This document shows positions 23,190 to 33,291 of a stretch of 64,000 nucleotides of DNA, piece after piece (within the stretch, counting starts at the first letter, position 1; every line of letters starts with the position of its first letter). Source of the DNA: Ophioderma brevispina (lineage: Eukaryota; Echinodermata; Ophiuroidea; Amphilepidida; Ophiodermatidae); contig JAMKCH010058335.1 in NCBI GenBank assembly GCA_023653785.1, positions 61,778 through 125,777 on the forward strand, written 5' to 3'. The position numbers were made by a program, and so were the translations under genes. The notes beneath the pieces are model-generated. The model made no database searches, had not been told where the DNA came from, and saw nothing but the letters and a program-made list of their open reading frames with translations.

Positions 23190-23440
23190 AACTTAAAGGC
23201 TGACTCAGAATTTTCACAAATATATTTTTTTTGATAATTATTAAAAATAATCAACTTAAACTCAATTCCCAAGTTTTGAGATGAATTGGATTTTTTCGTT
23301 TTGAATAAAGTAAACATTTATGTACAGTATAAAAGTGCCATATAGGATACTCTGTAATAAACAAAATTCCTGATCCGGAATTTTATGAAAAGTTGGAATT
23401 GTGATTTTCTATAGGAAGACTTCAATTTGAGGCTCAGCAA
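23190..23440. mobile_element. Fold-back fragment of the same TIR family (unit 2)
   Basis: Unit 2 counterpart of 15505-15770: CTTAAAGGCTGACTCAGAAT at the left, and the reversed inner part around 23370-23430. Confidence 0.5.
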
Positions 23441-24454
23441 TCTCCCACAGTCTTGTATATGACACACATTATATATATGCAAAAAACACGTTGTCCCTGA
23501 AAATTGAGTCAGTCTTTAAAAAGTTAGGTAGGGTTTGTTACAATGTCAGTATGCAGAACGTACTCAATAATATTTTTACCTGCACATTATTTTCAAGGTT
23601 TCATTATATTCATAAATATAAGCCTGAAAGAAAATTTGTCATAAATTGATCATTTTAAAGTAGATCATTGTCCTTTTTAATAGAATGCGTATTATATAAG
23701 TTTGTCGATATCTTGTTTTCAAAATTCACATTTTCCTCGCGACATGTCAAGTGGCTTATGGCGACAGGTGCGACATAAGGCATATCGATGACAGTCCTAG
23801 TACGTATAAACGAACAAATATTGACAACTTGTCTATTCTCCATTTGCAAGTATAGCCTCGAACTGATAATGGAATAAATGAGGGTGTTACATAACAATTT
23901 ATTATCTTGCAAGGACCATTATTCTGTTTAGAGAGAATCAAACCTAATCAAACTGATGTGTAGGTTTCTCATTGATGTTGCTACCAGATCAAGGCTCTCC
24001 CCACAAATTTATGGGAAATCTGTGCAAAGAGGGAATTGAAAAAGGACACGGTCTCTACTCAAAAAATATCAATGACCAATTCTTTCTTCCAGGGTTTAAT
24101 GAATCTAACAAACCTTTGAAAATATACAACAGTAAACAGCTGATTAGTTTCTGCATACCCGACATTGGAGTGATTTGACCATCTTTTAACTTAATGTCCC
24201 CCCACTCAACATCCTTAAGGAAAACCATTTTTTGACTGGGACTTTTGGGTAATGAATTTTCAGTGGGTCTAGTCTAGGATTTAGGTAAAGCATACAGTCA
24301 GTTTGTTTGAATGACACCCTGATAAAATTGTATGAATATTAAACAGTTGAAATAAATTATGAAATACATTGGTGTAAGCATAGAACTGTAAAAGATGATG
24401 ACTAGCTACTGAACATATTTTTTTTTCTTTGTTTTCTTTTTTATTTGTTCAGAG

Positions 24455-24528
24455 AACTACCAAGCACTTGCAAAAGGAGAATCAGGACCTAAAAGAGCAG
24501 ATACTAACCTCCGAGAAAGAATTTGAAG
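24455..24528 (+). CDS. Coiled-coil gene, exon 3
   Basis: Open from acceptor (tttgttcagag) to donor (GAAG|gttagc). It encodes TTKHLQKENQDLKEQILTSE followed by KEFE, a clear heptad pattern with Leu/Ile at a and d. It ends in phase 1, matching exon 4. The acceptor could also be two bases earlier (24453). This is the last exon inside the duplicated block. Confidence 0.8.
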
Positions 24529-24961
24529 GTTAGCCATAAAGATTACCTCCCCTATTGCTATTCTTTGATCAGTACCAGTTGGACCTCTTTCATTACTTCG
24601 TGAATTAGTGAAAAATAGCATACTAGGGCAGCACCACATGCAGCAGATCCATTGTTCATCAATGGACCTTTTCTGCTGTTGATAGGACAATTTAACTGGT
24701 GTGAATGCTGTCGCCAGTGCTACTAGTTAAAATTATATAACACAAAAATACATGTACTTCTGTCATTTGATTGGTGGATACTATATCATGTGTCATAAAA
24801 TATTTGAGACTAATTCCCCAAAATTTCACACAGGGGAAATTTAAAGTTACCACAAAAAGTTACTATTTCCCCCATCACAGGGAAATAGTCGGCTTTTATG
24901 GGAACTTTTTTCCCTGCATTGGTATCTTGCAAACTTTTTATATTTTTATATATGTTATAAA

Positions 24962-25121
24962 ACAAATATTGACTGCTCTACATTCGTGAATGGTGCAAAA
25001 TAACTCCCCTCGGTAACTGGAGATTGTGGGCCTACTATTTTCCCTCAACCTTCGGTCGGTCTTCTGTCACCTCGGGTAGTTATTTTGCACCATTTCCCTC
25101 ATGAGCAGTAAATATTTGTAT
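24962..25121. mobile_element. 160-bp fold-back MITE in intron 3
   Basis: Arms of about 50 bases. The core ATGGTGCAAAATAACT (24990-25005) pairs exactly with AGTTATTTTGCACCAT (25078-25093), and the outer ACAAATATTGACTGCTC pairs with GAGCAGTAAATATTTGT allowing a mismatch. It begins only about 215 bases after the edge of the duplicated block. Confidence 0.75.
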
Positions 25122-25346
25122 ACTGTGTCACTTTTGTGATTAAGATTTTAATAACAGAAGCAAGGCATCTTTGTATAGAGTTCAGCAATTAGCAATGGTA
25201 CCTACACCGGTTTTGCGCTCTCAACGGCAGGAAGAAAAAGGGTCAATTATGAATAAGATGCATAAATTGTTTGACAATAATTAAGATTCATGTATTATGC
25301 AATAGTTGGCAGTAGTGTCAATACTTTTATCTATATTTGATCTCAG

Positions 25347-25407
25347 ATTCCATGGAAGTCAGGACTCAAGAATGGACATCTAGGAACAACCACTTAGAAG
25401 ACAGATT
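25347..25407 (+). CDS. Coiled-coil gene, exon 4
   Basis: Acceptor tgatctcag and donor AGATT|gtaagt. Phase 1 in and phase 2 out. It encodes DSMEVRTQEWTSRNNHLEDR, continuing the charged helical pattern without a break. Single-copy, clean sequence. Confidence 0.8.
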
Positions 25408-25554
25408 GTAAGTCTGCAAATTATGCTTATGCTTAATTTGCAATCAACAGCAAAAATTCTGTCATTCTCTATAAATTTGGTAATTGGGTTACAGGTGAGG
25501 TGGGTGACCTAACTGACCTTGTATTTTATAACCTGTTTACATCCATAGGTGCAG

Positions 25555-25630
25555 AACCCTACCCTGAACTCCAACCCTAAACCTTATCCTAATCCTAGCC
25601 CCAATAAGCCCTCACCCTTGCCCTAAAATT
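25555..25630. repeat. Degenerate CCCTAA-like tract
   Basis: CCCTACCCTGAACTCCAACC, then CTAAACC, TCCTAATCCTAGCCCC and CCCTAAAAT. Loosely telomere-like but irregular. Confidence 0.5.
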
Positions 25631-25674
25631 TGAGGATAAAAAACAGTCCTGACAAAACGATGAGGTGTTCAGGG

Positions 25675-26200
25675 TAAGAAATTAAAGGTCATCTAGGGTT
25701 CATTTTCCAGATTTTTTTTAAAAATGCATAAAATGCTCCATTGTCCACAGAAAGAAGTGTGTGTTGCCAGAAGTACTCAAAATGATCTGTGAAGAGTGGG
25801 TCATATGGGGTGCTTAGGAAGTTGAGGTCAAGAGTCTTGTTGGAGACATTTGAGGTCATTGTTGACAAATGCTTAAAATACTGCGGGTGCACCATTTGCA
25901 TTTTGGTTTTCACAGAAAAAAAATTATTCACAAATTCCTCATTATGGCCCTTAAAGGGTGGGTCTTGGATATTCTAGAGTGAGGTGTCAAAGTTCATCCA
26001 GGGGTCATTTGAGATCATTGCTGAAAAATGCTTGCAATGCTGCTGCTTGCACAGAAATGGATGGGTATTCACCGAAATTGCACGGAATGATCCTTGAGGA
26101 TTGTGGGTCATTTTGGGTGTTTGTGGGTAATATCATACAGGGGTCATTTAATTGAGGTCATTGTTGAAAATGCATGAAATGTTTCTTTCTCCAGTGAAAG
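25675..26200. repeat. Degenerate ~150-bp tandem repeat in intron 4
   Basis: AGGTCATTGTTGACAAATGC, AGATCATTGCTGAAAAATGC and AGGTCATTGTTGAAAATGCA recur at about 25854, 26010 and 26154. A fourth trace is near 25709 (AAAAATGCATAAAATGCTCC). GGGTCAT and a CACAGAA box recur between them. Confidence 0.6.
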
Positions 26201-26960
26201 ATGGAGATCCACTATGGGGATTTCCCTCCCGAAAAATAAAGAAATAGCAATGCCATGGGGAGAATTCATTCTATCAAGCACCAAATTTGAGTTTTCACCT
26301 GGCCTGATGGTCCGTGCTTTCACTATAGCAAGTTCAATAAGTTCAACTCAGGCAGCATGCCTTGTTCAATCTGTCAGGCTTTTTCTTGCTTTTGCAAGAA
26401 TTTGATAGGAGTTTTATACAGAGAAGATTAAAGCCACAAAGCAATTTAATCAAGGCTGTCGCCCTGAGTAGCACAACCACTGCACTTGACCAAAACAGGT
26501 ATTTGTTGTTTTATACCTAGATTAGTAGGCTCTAGGATCCAGCATGCACAACAGACCACCAGGGAATGTACCAATTTATTTGTTTAGTTTTAATAATCTC
26601 TCTAGACAGGGTAGCCCCTTAAATGCTAAAGCACTGGTTTCAAACCTGCAAACACAATGTTCAAATTAATTGAGAATAAATGTCAATAATACAATATATG
26701 GTAAAAATAAATAGCAAGTTTGTTGGTTCTTAGCAGACCCCTTTATCAAGGCTATGTTTGTACTTGCTATATGATCCTCTGGAACATAGGTCCTCTGACT
26801 TCCCAGATGTTTTCATGACCAGTGTGTCTTTCCAACTTTTGGTGTACACACTTTAATTCAGACCAATTAAGTTGTGCTAATTCAATCTAAATTCTTCACA
26901 GACTGATTTTATCAAATGCTTGTTTCAAATTCATACAACATGTAAATGATTACCATCTAT
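26200..26960. other. Intron 4, no further feature recognised
   Basis: Intronic sequence without a recognised repeat or exon, lying between exons 4 and 5. Confidence 0.5.
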
Positions 26961-26972
26961 CTTTGTTGTCAG

Positions 26973-27016
26973 GATCCAGTGTGAAGTGAAGTTAGAAGAG
27001 CTTGGTGTAGATCCAG
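26973..27016 (+). CDS. Coiled-coil gene, exon 5
   Basis: 44-base exon between ttgttgtcag and gtaaaa. Phase 2 in, phase 1 out. Encodes IQCEVKLEELGVDP. The short length is supported by matching phases on both sides. Confidence 0.75.
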
Positions 27017-27249
27017 GTAAAAACCAAATACCTTCATTTTTGTAATATCAGAATGTTAAAAGTTTGGGATCCTGTAAAGAAAGTGGCTTGCATTCTGTGT
27101 TTTTTTTCATATCAGGAGTAAATACTGGTAATACTTTTCCTGTGCTAGTTTGATTGCACTTTGTCATGCATCAGAGACAGCAATACCCATGTGGTATTAG
27201 GTAGATATTAGTAGCAGGACTCATAATAGTACATAAAAAATAATGGAGT

Positions 27250-27335
27250 AAGTTCTGCGAGCTATGCTGGAAGAACCACTTTGCAATCCATTGGGTATGT
27301 GTGTTTGTATGTGTGGCAGGTGTAGGTGGTGTTTG
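27250..27335 (+). repeat. Dispersed repeat (AGCTATGCTGGA family), fragment
   Basis: AGCTATGCTGGAAGAACCAC, then TTTGCAATCC and a GTGTGTTTGTATGTGTGG run. It matches 39445-39520. Confidence 0.6.
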
Positions 27336-27399
27336 TTTGTATTTTTGCATCTAGACTGGTATTCTAATATATGCCATTTTGGTTGTGATTATTGCACAG

Positions 27400-27467
27400 T
27401 GAGTTTGGAAAGTTCAGAGGAATGTGGTGATGCCACAGTGATTCATCAGCAGATAGCAAAAGCAGCT
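27400..27467 (+). CDS. Coiled-coil gene, exon 6
   Basis: Acceptor attgcacag and donor GCAGCT|gtaagt. Phase 1 in, phase 0 out. Encodes VSLESSEECGDATVIHQQIA then KAA. A Ser/Glu-rich break between two helical stretches. Confidence 0.75.
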
Positions 27468-27469
27468 GT

Positions 27470-28630
27470 AAGTACTTTTCAAAATAAAGTATGAAGTGTA
27501 ATTTGTTCAACTCGGTTTCCTTGAAGTATCAATCAAATTATGAAAAGTGGATACTTCAGTATTTCTAGAAATACTCAACCAAAGAAAGGTATTGTTGCAA
27601 CCACCTGTTCTTTGTTTTTTGATGACACACAGAAAAATGTTTAAAAAAATTGTATGGATATTTGATATTTCTCTAACCATAAAATAGAAACACCAATCTT
27701 ATAACTCATCAATTACTAGTGAAAAAATAAAGTGTGTCGTTTCTCACAAAATTGTCCCATTTTGGTCCATTTTTATACTGCCCAAATCAGGCCCTGTACA
27801 AAGTCTACAGGAATTTGCAAATACATTAGATCTAAAGTGCCTTTTTGAATAAATTTAAAATTTGGCACACATGTTTCTTTCACCAATGCCAACATTTCAT
27901 GACAATTTCAACAAAATTTTGGCACAAAGCCATAGCTAATGATCCAACTTTAATGGGTGCCTTTGCATATCAACAAAAGCATGTAATTAATCCACTGTAC
28001 CAACAAAATGCAACTAAGGCAGTTCTTGTTAAAATGTCCTTATAGTCATGTGCGATTGAAGTTCTGCACTTATTTTTATAAATATTGTATTTTATTGGTG
28101 CTCTTAAAGGTGCAACAAGAGATTTCAAGTCATCTATAATTTCTGTGATATTAAGTGATTTCATATAGATTAGACACTCAATAGATTCCCTACCTTTTAT
28201 TTGGCTACAGTAATAACTAAAAATAAAAACAAAAGGTGATTTGCATATATTTATATTTCAATAGAAAACATAGGCTGAATTTCATATTTGCTCCTATACG
28301 AAATTAGAATTTGATGTACAAAAGAAGCAGTTCTCAGCTTAATCCTTTCAGATGGGGGTATTTTTGATCAAAGCTTTAGACCAGTTCAAAAATCAGAATT
28401 TTCACATTTTTCGGGACAACTGTTATTTGAAATCTCTCGTTGCACCTTTGCGCCTTTTTTATTCGAGTTGCCCCTTTAATGCAAACTTGATCTGAATGTT
28501 GATTGTATCCCATATTAAAAAACTTGATGTTTCTTGAATGTTTATTTATTAAACGTAGGCCTTAATTGAATTAGGTTAGAAAAAATAGGGTAAACATGTG
28601 ATTTTAATCTACCGCGTCCTTTACTTTTCA
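27470..28630. other. Intron 6, no feature recognised
   Basis: AT-rich intron between exons 6 and 7. No repeat family was recognised. Confidence 0.5.
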
Positions 28631-28631
28631 G

Positions 28632-28706
28632 GAAAGCGCCTGCATTCTTAAACAGAAACTGGAAGATAACATAATGAGGAGTGAGAAACAGCTTCAACAA
28701 ATCCAG
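28632..28706 (+). CDS. Coiled-coil gene, exon 7
   Basis: Exactly 25 codons between cttttcag and gtatag. Encodes ESACILKQKLEDNIMRSEKQ then LQQIQ, a regular heptad pattern. Phase 0 on both sides. Confidence 0.8.
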
Positions 28707-28709
28707 GTA

Positions 28710-29300
28710 TAGATGGATTTCAGGTCTTGTTTTGGTAATCAGGTATACTCTTTGTGTGGCCTGGACACCGAATTTGTGTTGGTCACACTTATCACTATAG
28801 GTTATACACCACTAACCTGGCTGCCGTAAGGATCAAAAATCTTGGGTGGACTACTTTCTTGCATGGCATCTGGAAAAAGTGCTTTAAAATGTCTGAAAAT
28901 GCACTAGTTATATTAAGAAAGTGATGAAATTTCATAATTGACATGGTAGACTGGTATGTTTTCTCAAACTAAGTGGCATTTGGACAGTGAATTTGAGGTA
29001 ATTTACTCCGCGGTCATCAATTTCACATCGATTTGCAAATTACTAGCTTTGGCGACTATAGAGAATCTTGGGTTGCCGGTCTGACATCGGTCGAGTTTGG
29101 TGATTCGTAACTAAAAAATTTTCTGGTCATCATATGTTCAAAATTTGGTTATTTGGTGATTTTAGCTTGTACTTTGGGGTGATGTTGTTGTATTTCCTCT
29201 GTGATAGTTTTAAATGTTAAAGAAACATGCTCAAAGTTGCCATTTTCCCCATAGACTACTGTATATTCAGTGAGTTAGTGGTGTGTAACCTATACTAGCA
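28710..29300. other. Intron 7, no feature recognised
   Basis: No additional exon with matching phase was found. Confidence 0.45.
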
Positions 29301-29304
29301 ACAG

Positions 29305-29393
29305 GCGGAAAATGAAAAGTTGGTAGCAAAACATGCACATGTGACATCTGCTCTTTTTAGTATCCTTAACATTTGCATCCCACAATCTTGTTC
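29305..29393 (+). CDS. Coiled-coil gene, exon 8 (probable)
   Basis: Acceptor actagcaacag has a weak pyrimidine tract; the donor TTC|gtaagt is strong. Phase 0 from exon 7 gives AENEKLVAKHAHVTSALFSI then LNICIPQSC. It continues the coil and then turns hydrophobic. An alternative internal acceptor (ctctttttag, about 29360) would shorten the exon. Confidence 0.5.
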
Positions 29394-29499
29394 GTAAGTC
29401 CTTGGAACACTTAATATTGGCAGCTATGCAAGAGATATAGGCTTAGAACGCATTGTAACTATAACTTTCTTTCCCCCTCTCCGTCCTCTCCCAAGTCAG

Positions 29500-29561
29500 T
29501 GTTGAAAATAATATGCACCAAGATTGATCAAGTGTATCGTGCTTATGCAACATTGAAATGA
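29500..29561 (+). CDS. Coiled-coil gene, probable last exon
   Basis: A strong acceptor (pyrimidine-rich ctctccgtcctctcccaagtcag) starts this exon. Spliced in phase 2 from exon 8, the protein ends after nine codons at a TGA (29525-29527). In phase 1 it reads LKIICTKIDQVYRAYATLK and stops at 29559-29561. The second reading looks more protein-like but needs another exon 8 end. No clear AATAAA signal was identified downstream. Together the exons give roughly 270 residues, mostly coiled coil. The family was not recognised. Confidence 0.45.
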
Positions 29562-29564
29562 GGG

Positions 29565-30068
29565 GCAGGAACCAAATCTGCACAGAGTGTTCCAACAATT
29601 ATGAAGATTGCAGTACAAAATTATAAAAAAAAGTTTTACAACAAAAAATTACATTGGCTTTAATTTAAGCTGGAACAGGGCCGTAGCCAGGGGGTGCGGG
29701 GGTGCAACGCACCCCCCAAAAATAACAAATGTCTGCTTTATCATGTTTAAGGTCCGCTTTGTCATGTAGAAGTTTTGCCGCTTGTGTAAAAGCTGTTGTT
29801 GTGGTGTCTGATATATGAATAACCAGTGCCAATACCATACCACTGGGCAATACTAGTACTACTGCATTATGCATTACTACTATAGTTATACTGTTTTGTG
29901 TCCGCCGATTTCTCAAAGTATTGCTAACCAAGATTTTGAGATTGTTGAGAAGTTGAAAAATATTTGCCTGCTTGTCGAGATAAACACTGATTGAGTTGAG
30001 TTCTGTAAGGCAATTATCAAACAGCCCATCAAATTTTTGGATTGCCTGTTATTTTGCATATCGATTGG
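29565..30068. other. 3' flank of the coiled-coil gene
   Basis: It contains GGGCCGTAGCCAGGGGGTGC and GGGTGCAACGCACCCCCC (29680-29718), which resemble an end of a GTAGCCAGG-type TIR element, with no partner end found. Otherwise nothing recognised. Confidence 0.4.
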
Positions 30069-31086
30069 TTAAGGGTAGTGTCAACCCTAGTGCTTTTGTT
30101 TTCACACGAATTTCGGATTTTTGCACCATTTTAAACATCAACCTGTGTTCTATCGTTACCAACAAAGGTTATCCACTGCAGACAATCCTGAGCTGATTTT
30201 TTTTGCCGATTTAAAACAGCTATTTGACCATCTAGAGTCACAAAAACCACATGGTCTAAACGGCGGGAATTTAAGCACATTTTACGCCGTCAGTCACAAG
30301 GCGCATCTTGGAAAAACGAAAAATATTTGAAAATGTAAACAAAGCGCTAATTTAGACCAGATGAAATTTCAATTTCTTCTGATTTCTGGAGTTAGAGACA
30401 AAGGATGTTTGATTCAATAGTGCATAAAGATGTATTTCCATCACTTGCACAACATAGTCAATTTTGAAGTTCAAAGATAAAATTATTTGAGAAAGAGACA
30501 GCTTGAAATGGCATGAAAAGTCCCTTTTTTACTAAAACACGGATTTTCTCAATGTTCAATTTTCGCAAAATTTTCAGACAAGATAACTCCAAAAATACCT
30601 AAGTAAAAGGTAAGGTTTAACTTTCCTACGATAGCAGTCGGTCTTCTCTAGGGACGGTTTTCTCAATTTTTCATTTTTCGATTTCTAACTAAAGATATTC
30701 TCCAATATATACTCAAAATTTGGAAAAGACAGGTAAAAATCACACTTTTTTGACATTTTCCCTTATATTTCGAAAAGTAAGCTCTATTTTAAGAAAATGA
30801 AAAAACCGTCCCTAGACAAATTTGTCTTGTTTCTAAAAATTAACATAAGAAATCATGAAAATTTAAATTGTTTTTGTTATGCTGTCTGAAAAATTTGGGG
30901 CAAAATCATGTTTTTTTAGTATTTTTCTCAAAATACGGAAAGTTTTACAATAATCTGATGCCATCATCGGGTTCATCATCCAATTTTCTTTCTAGAAATG
31001 TATACTTTTACATACAATAATCAAATATTTGCAAAGTTACAAACCAAAATAGATACGCAGAATCTCAGGGTTGACACTGTCCTTAA
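30069..31086. mobile_element. ~1.0-kb TIR element with TTAA ends
   Basis: Left TTAAGGGTAGTGTCAACCCT and right AGGGTTGACACTGTCCTTAA are inverted repeats with two mismatches in 20 bases. TTAA at both edges would fit a TTAA target site. Inside, CTAGGGACGGTTTTC (30648) and AAAACCGTCCCTAG (30803) form a second inverted pair. No transposase frame, so non-autonomous. Confidence 0.75.
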
Positions 31087-33290
31087 AATGTAAAATATAT
31101 TCATGTACAGCATTATTTTGACGCTGTTTGTTTTATTTTTGTGTCCAGAATATATCCAGTCAATGTCGGCTAGCCATAGCAGAATTAGATGGGTGACAAC
31201 TGGGCCACATGGATATAAGCTAGCTAGACGTGTGTAAACCAAACCCCCTCCCCTGCTTCCAGCCAGTAAGCTGTATTTTGAGCATCAACACATGATATCA
31301 TTTGAAGGAAGAGGAATCTGACTACATTTGAGCACTAAATCAGGAGAGCTTTCTTCATAGAGAATAGTGGCAACCTAAACACAAGTTGGCATTGAAAAAG
31401 ATAAGCTTCCAGCAAATTTATCCAAAAAAATAACACAGTATGGGTCATATGGAGGTGTTCTCCCTCTTCCTGAGGTCTACCACCTTTCTAACAGAATCTC
31501 TGATTGACTCATTACGTGATATAGCATGATATAAGCTTGGAGTAACCAATCAAAAAGATATCCTATATGTTTGTATGCATTTTAAAGGGGTACTACTTGA
31601 TCCTCAGCCTCGATCCCAACTTTCACAATATCAAACCTGAGATTTTGGTACCATTAGAAACCTTGTTTTTTTTCTTATCTCATCTGCAAAATAGTTTACT
31701 GACTTCTTTCCCATTATGATGCTACAGGCTAAACTATGGTTTGTTTGTAACTGGAAAAATAGTTTGTACAGTACTCTGTGGGCTTTTGTCATACATGCAA
31801 TTACCACTCACATTAAAATGGTATATCAGATTCAAATGAAATTTGGTGATGGCCCTCAGAGAAAAATATGTTGTAATTGGGTGAGGCACATTTGAGCTTT
31901 TCTTACCATGTTAGTGATTGGCTAATATTCTCATATTACCCTTTGAATAACCAATCAATTAACCCATTGAGTTAAAATGCGCACAGGTCAGCCAAAGTTG
32001 TCACATAGAATTAAAAAAGTTAAACCACTGCTGAGCTACTCTACCACTAGTGTTGATTTATTTTAAATAATAAAAAATAAGAAAAAGTAAGTGTAGACCT
32101 TAATTGAAAATCCTCGATTCCAACATTTCTGCCATCTATATAGTAAGTAAGCTCTTCAGTATTCTTTTATATCTAGAGTGCTTGTTGCATTTTATCCAAT
32201 TATATTAATCACTTAAATTTTTATTACATTTCCCTCGGTTCTAATGTTGCTTATCTCAAAATAACTAAGGGAGGGAGAATGGGCAAGTTGCTTATTCTGA
32301 CTGATAACTTGAGGCAATTTGCCCTTTGCACGGTTCGCCATTTGCAGGGAGAGCCTCTAACTGACACTGGAATAGATGAGAGTGTTATATAACAATGCAT
32401 TCACCTCTTGCAAGGCCATTGGTTTTGTTTAGAAAGAATTGAACTTGATCGAACTATTGCATAAGTGCTTCCATTCATATTACTGCCAGTCCGAGGCTCT
32501 CCCCACAAATGGCAAAACCATGTAAAGAGCGAATTCACACCTGTTTGACACTATGCGCAGATATTGAATGCCTGCTGCCAGTATGAATTTGAATTTGATC
32601 AGAAGTCAATCTGCGCGATGGAAGGTGGGTTATATATATGACTTGTGTCATTGTTTCAACCCATCAGGTATTTTGTACTGATTGGCTTGGAAATGGTACA
32701 AAACCCACACTTCAGAATGGGTTTCAAATATTACAAAATGACTGGATGAGATGTGTATTTTGTCACGTGTAATTAATATTTTTTATATACAACAGAATTC
32801 CTTATTAAGTGTATATCATACTTTGATTTGCAAATGATTTCCAAGGCAAATTTCATCGACCAATGTATCCAAATTGTATTTATCGCTGTGACAACCATAG
32901 TGAAACTATACAGCCTAAAGTTATTCTGAGATGAAGCCATTTCCTTATAATGTAGTTGACTAACTTGTCAGGATATAGCCATAGATAAACAAGAAGTTAT
33001 TGTTTCCAGAGAGCCACAGGTATTTATGCAACCAATAACACCAACACTATTATTATAGATTTGTGCTAATAAATATACTCTCAATGCCTTATCAGTAATC
33101 TGTTTTTGCTGCAGGATATCATTTACAGATAGTTTTTTTTCATAATTATTATGCCTTATATATTTGCTGCCCCCCTGAACAATGTAATTTTTATATGAAC
33201 TTGGCATTACCAAAATAAAAGTGGTGAAATTGGATATTGTCTTTTCACCTTTAACATGTTTTGTATTAGGTGTTAGCAGTGCTAGTAGCC
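31087..33290. other. No gene recognised; contains one dispersed repeat
   Basis: Apart from the repeat at 32330-32560 no feature was recognised. Confidence 0.45.
32330..32560 (+). repeat. Third diverged copy of an intron 2 segment
   Basis: GCCATTTGCAGGGAGAGCCTC, AATAGATGAGAGTGTTA, CTTGCAAGG and GAGGCTCTCCCCACAAAT follow the same order as 23850-24050 and 16190-16380. That intron segment is therefore itself a dispersed element. Confidence 0.65.
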
Positions 33291-33291
33291 C

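Larger units (their letters stand above)
17116..24747 (+). repeat. Tandem duplication, unit 2 (~7.6 kb)
   Basis: This is the second copy, longer than unit 1 by about 770 bases because of an internal duplication and spacer at 19112-19878. The right edge is at GCTACTAGTTAAAATTATATAACAC (ends about 24747), after which sequence is single-copy. The coding exons continue from here into unique DNA, so this unit belongs to the intact gene order. Confidence 0.9.

Noticed and set aside
24086..24140. Possible extra exon after tctttcttccag in intron 2
   Set aside because: The segment belongs near a dispersed repeat (copy at 32.4 kb) and would break the phase between exons 2 and 3.
25555..25630. Interstitial telomere repeat
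   Set aside because: The CCCTAA-like steps are irregular in length and sequence, so I list it only as a degenerate tract.
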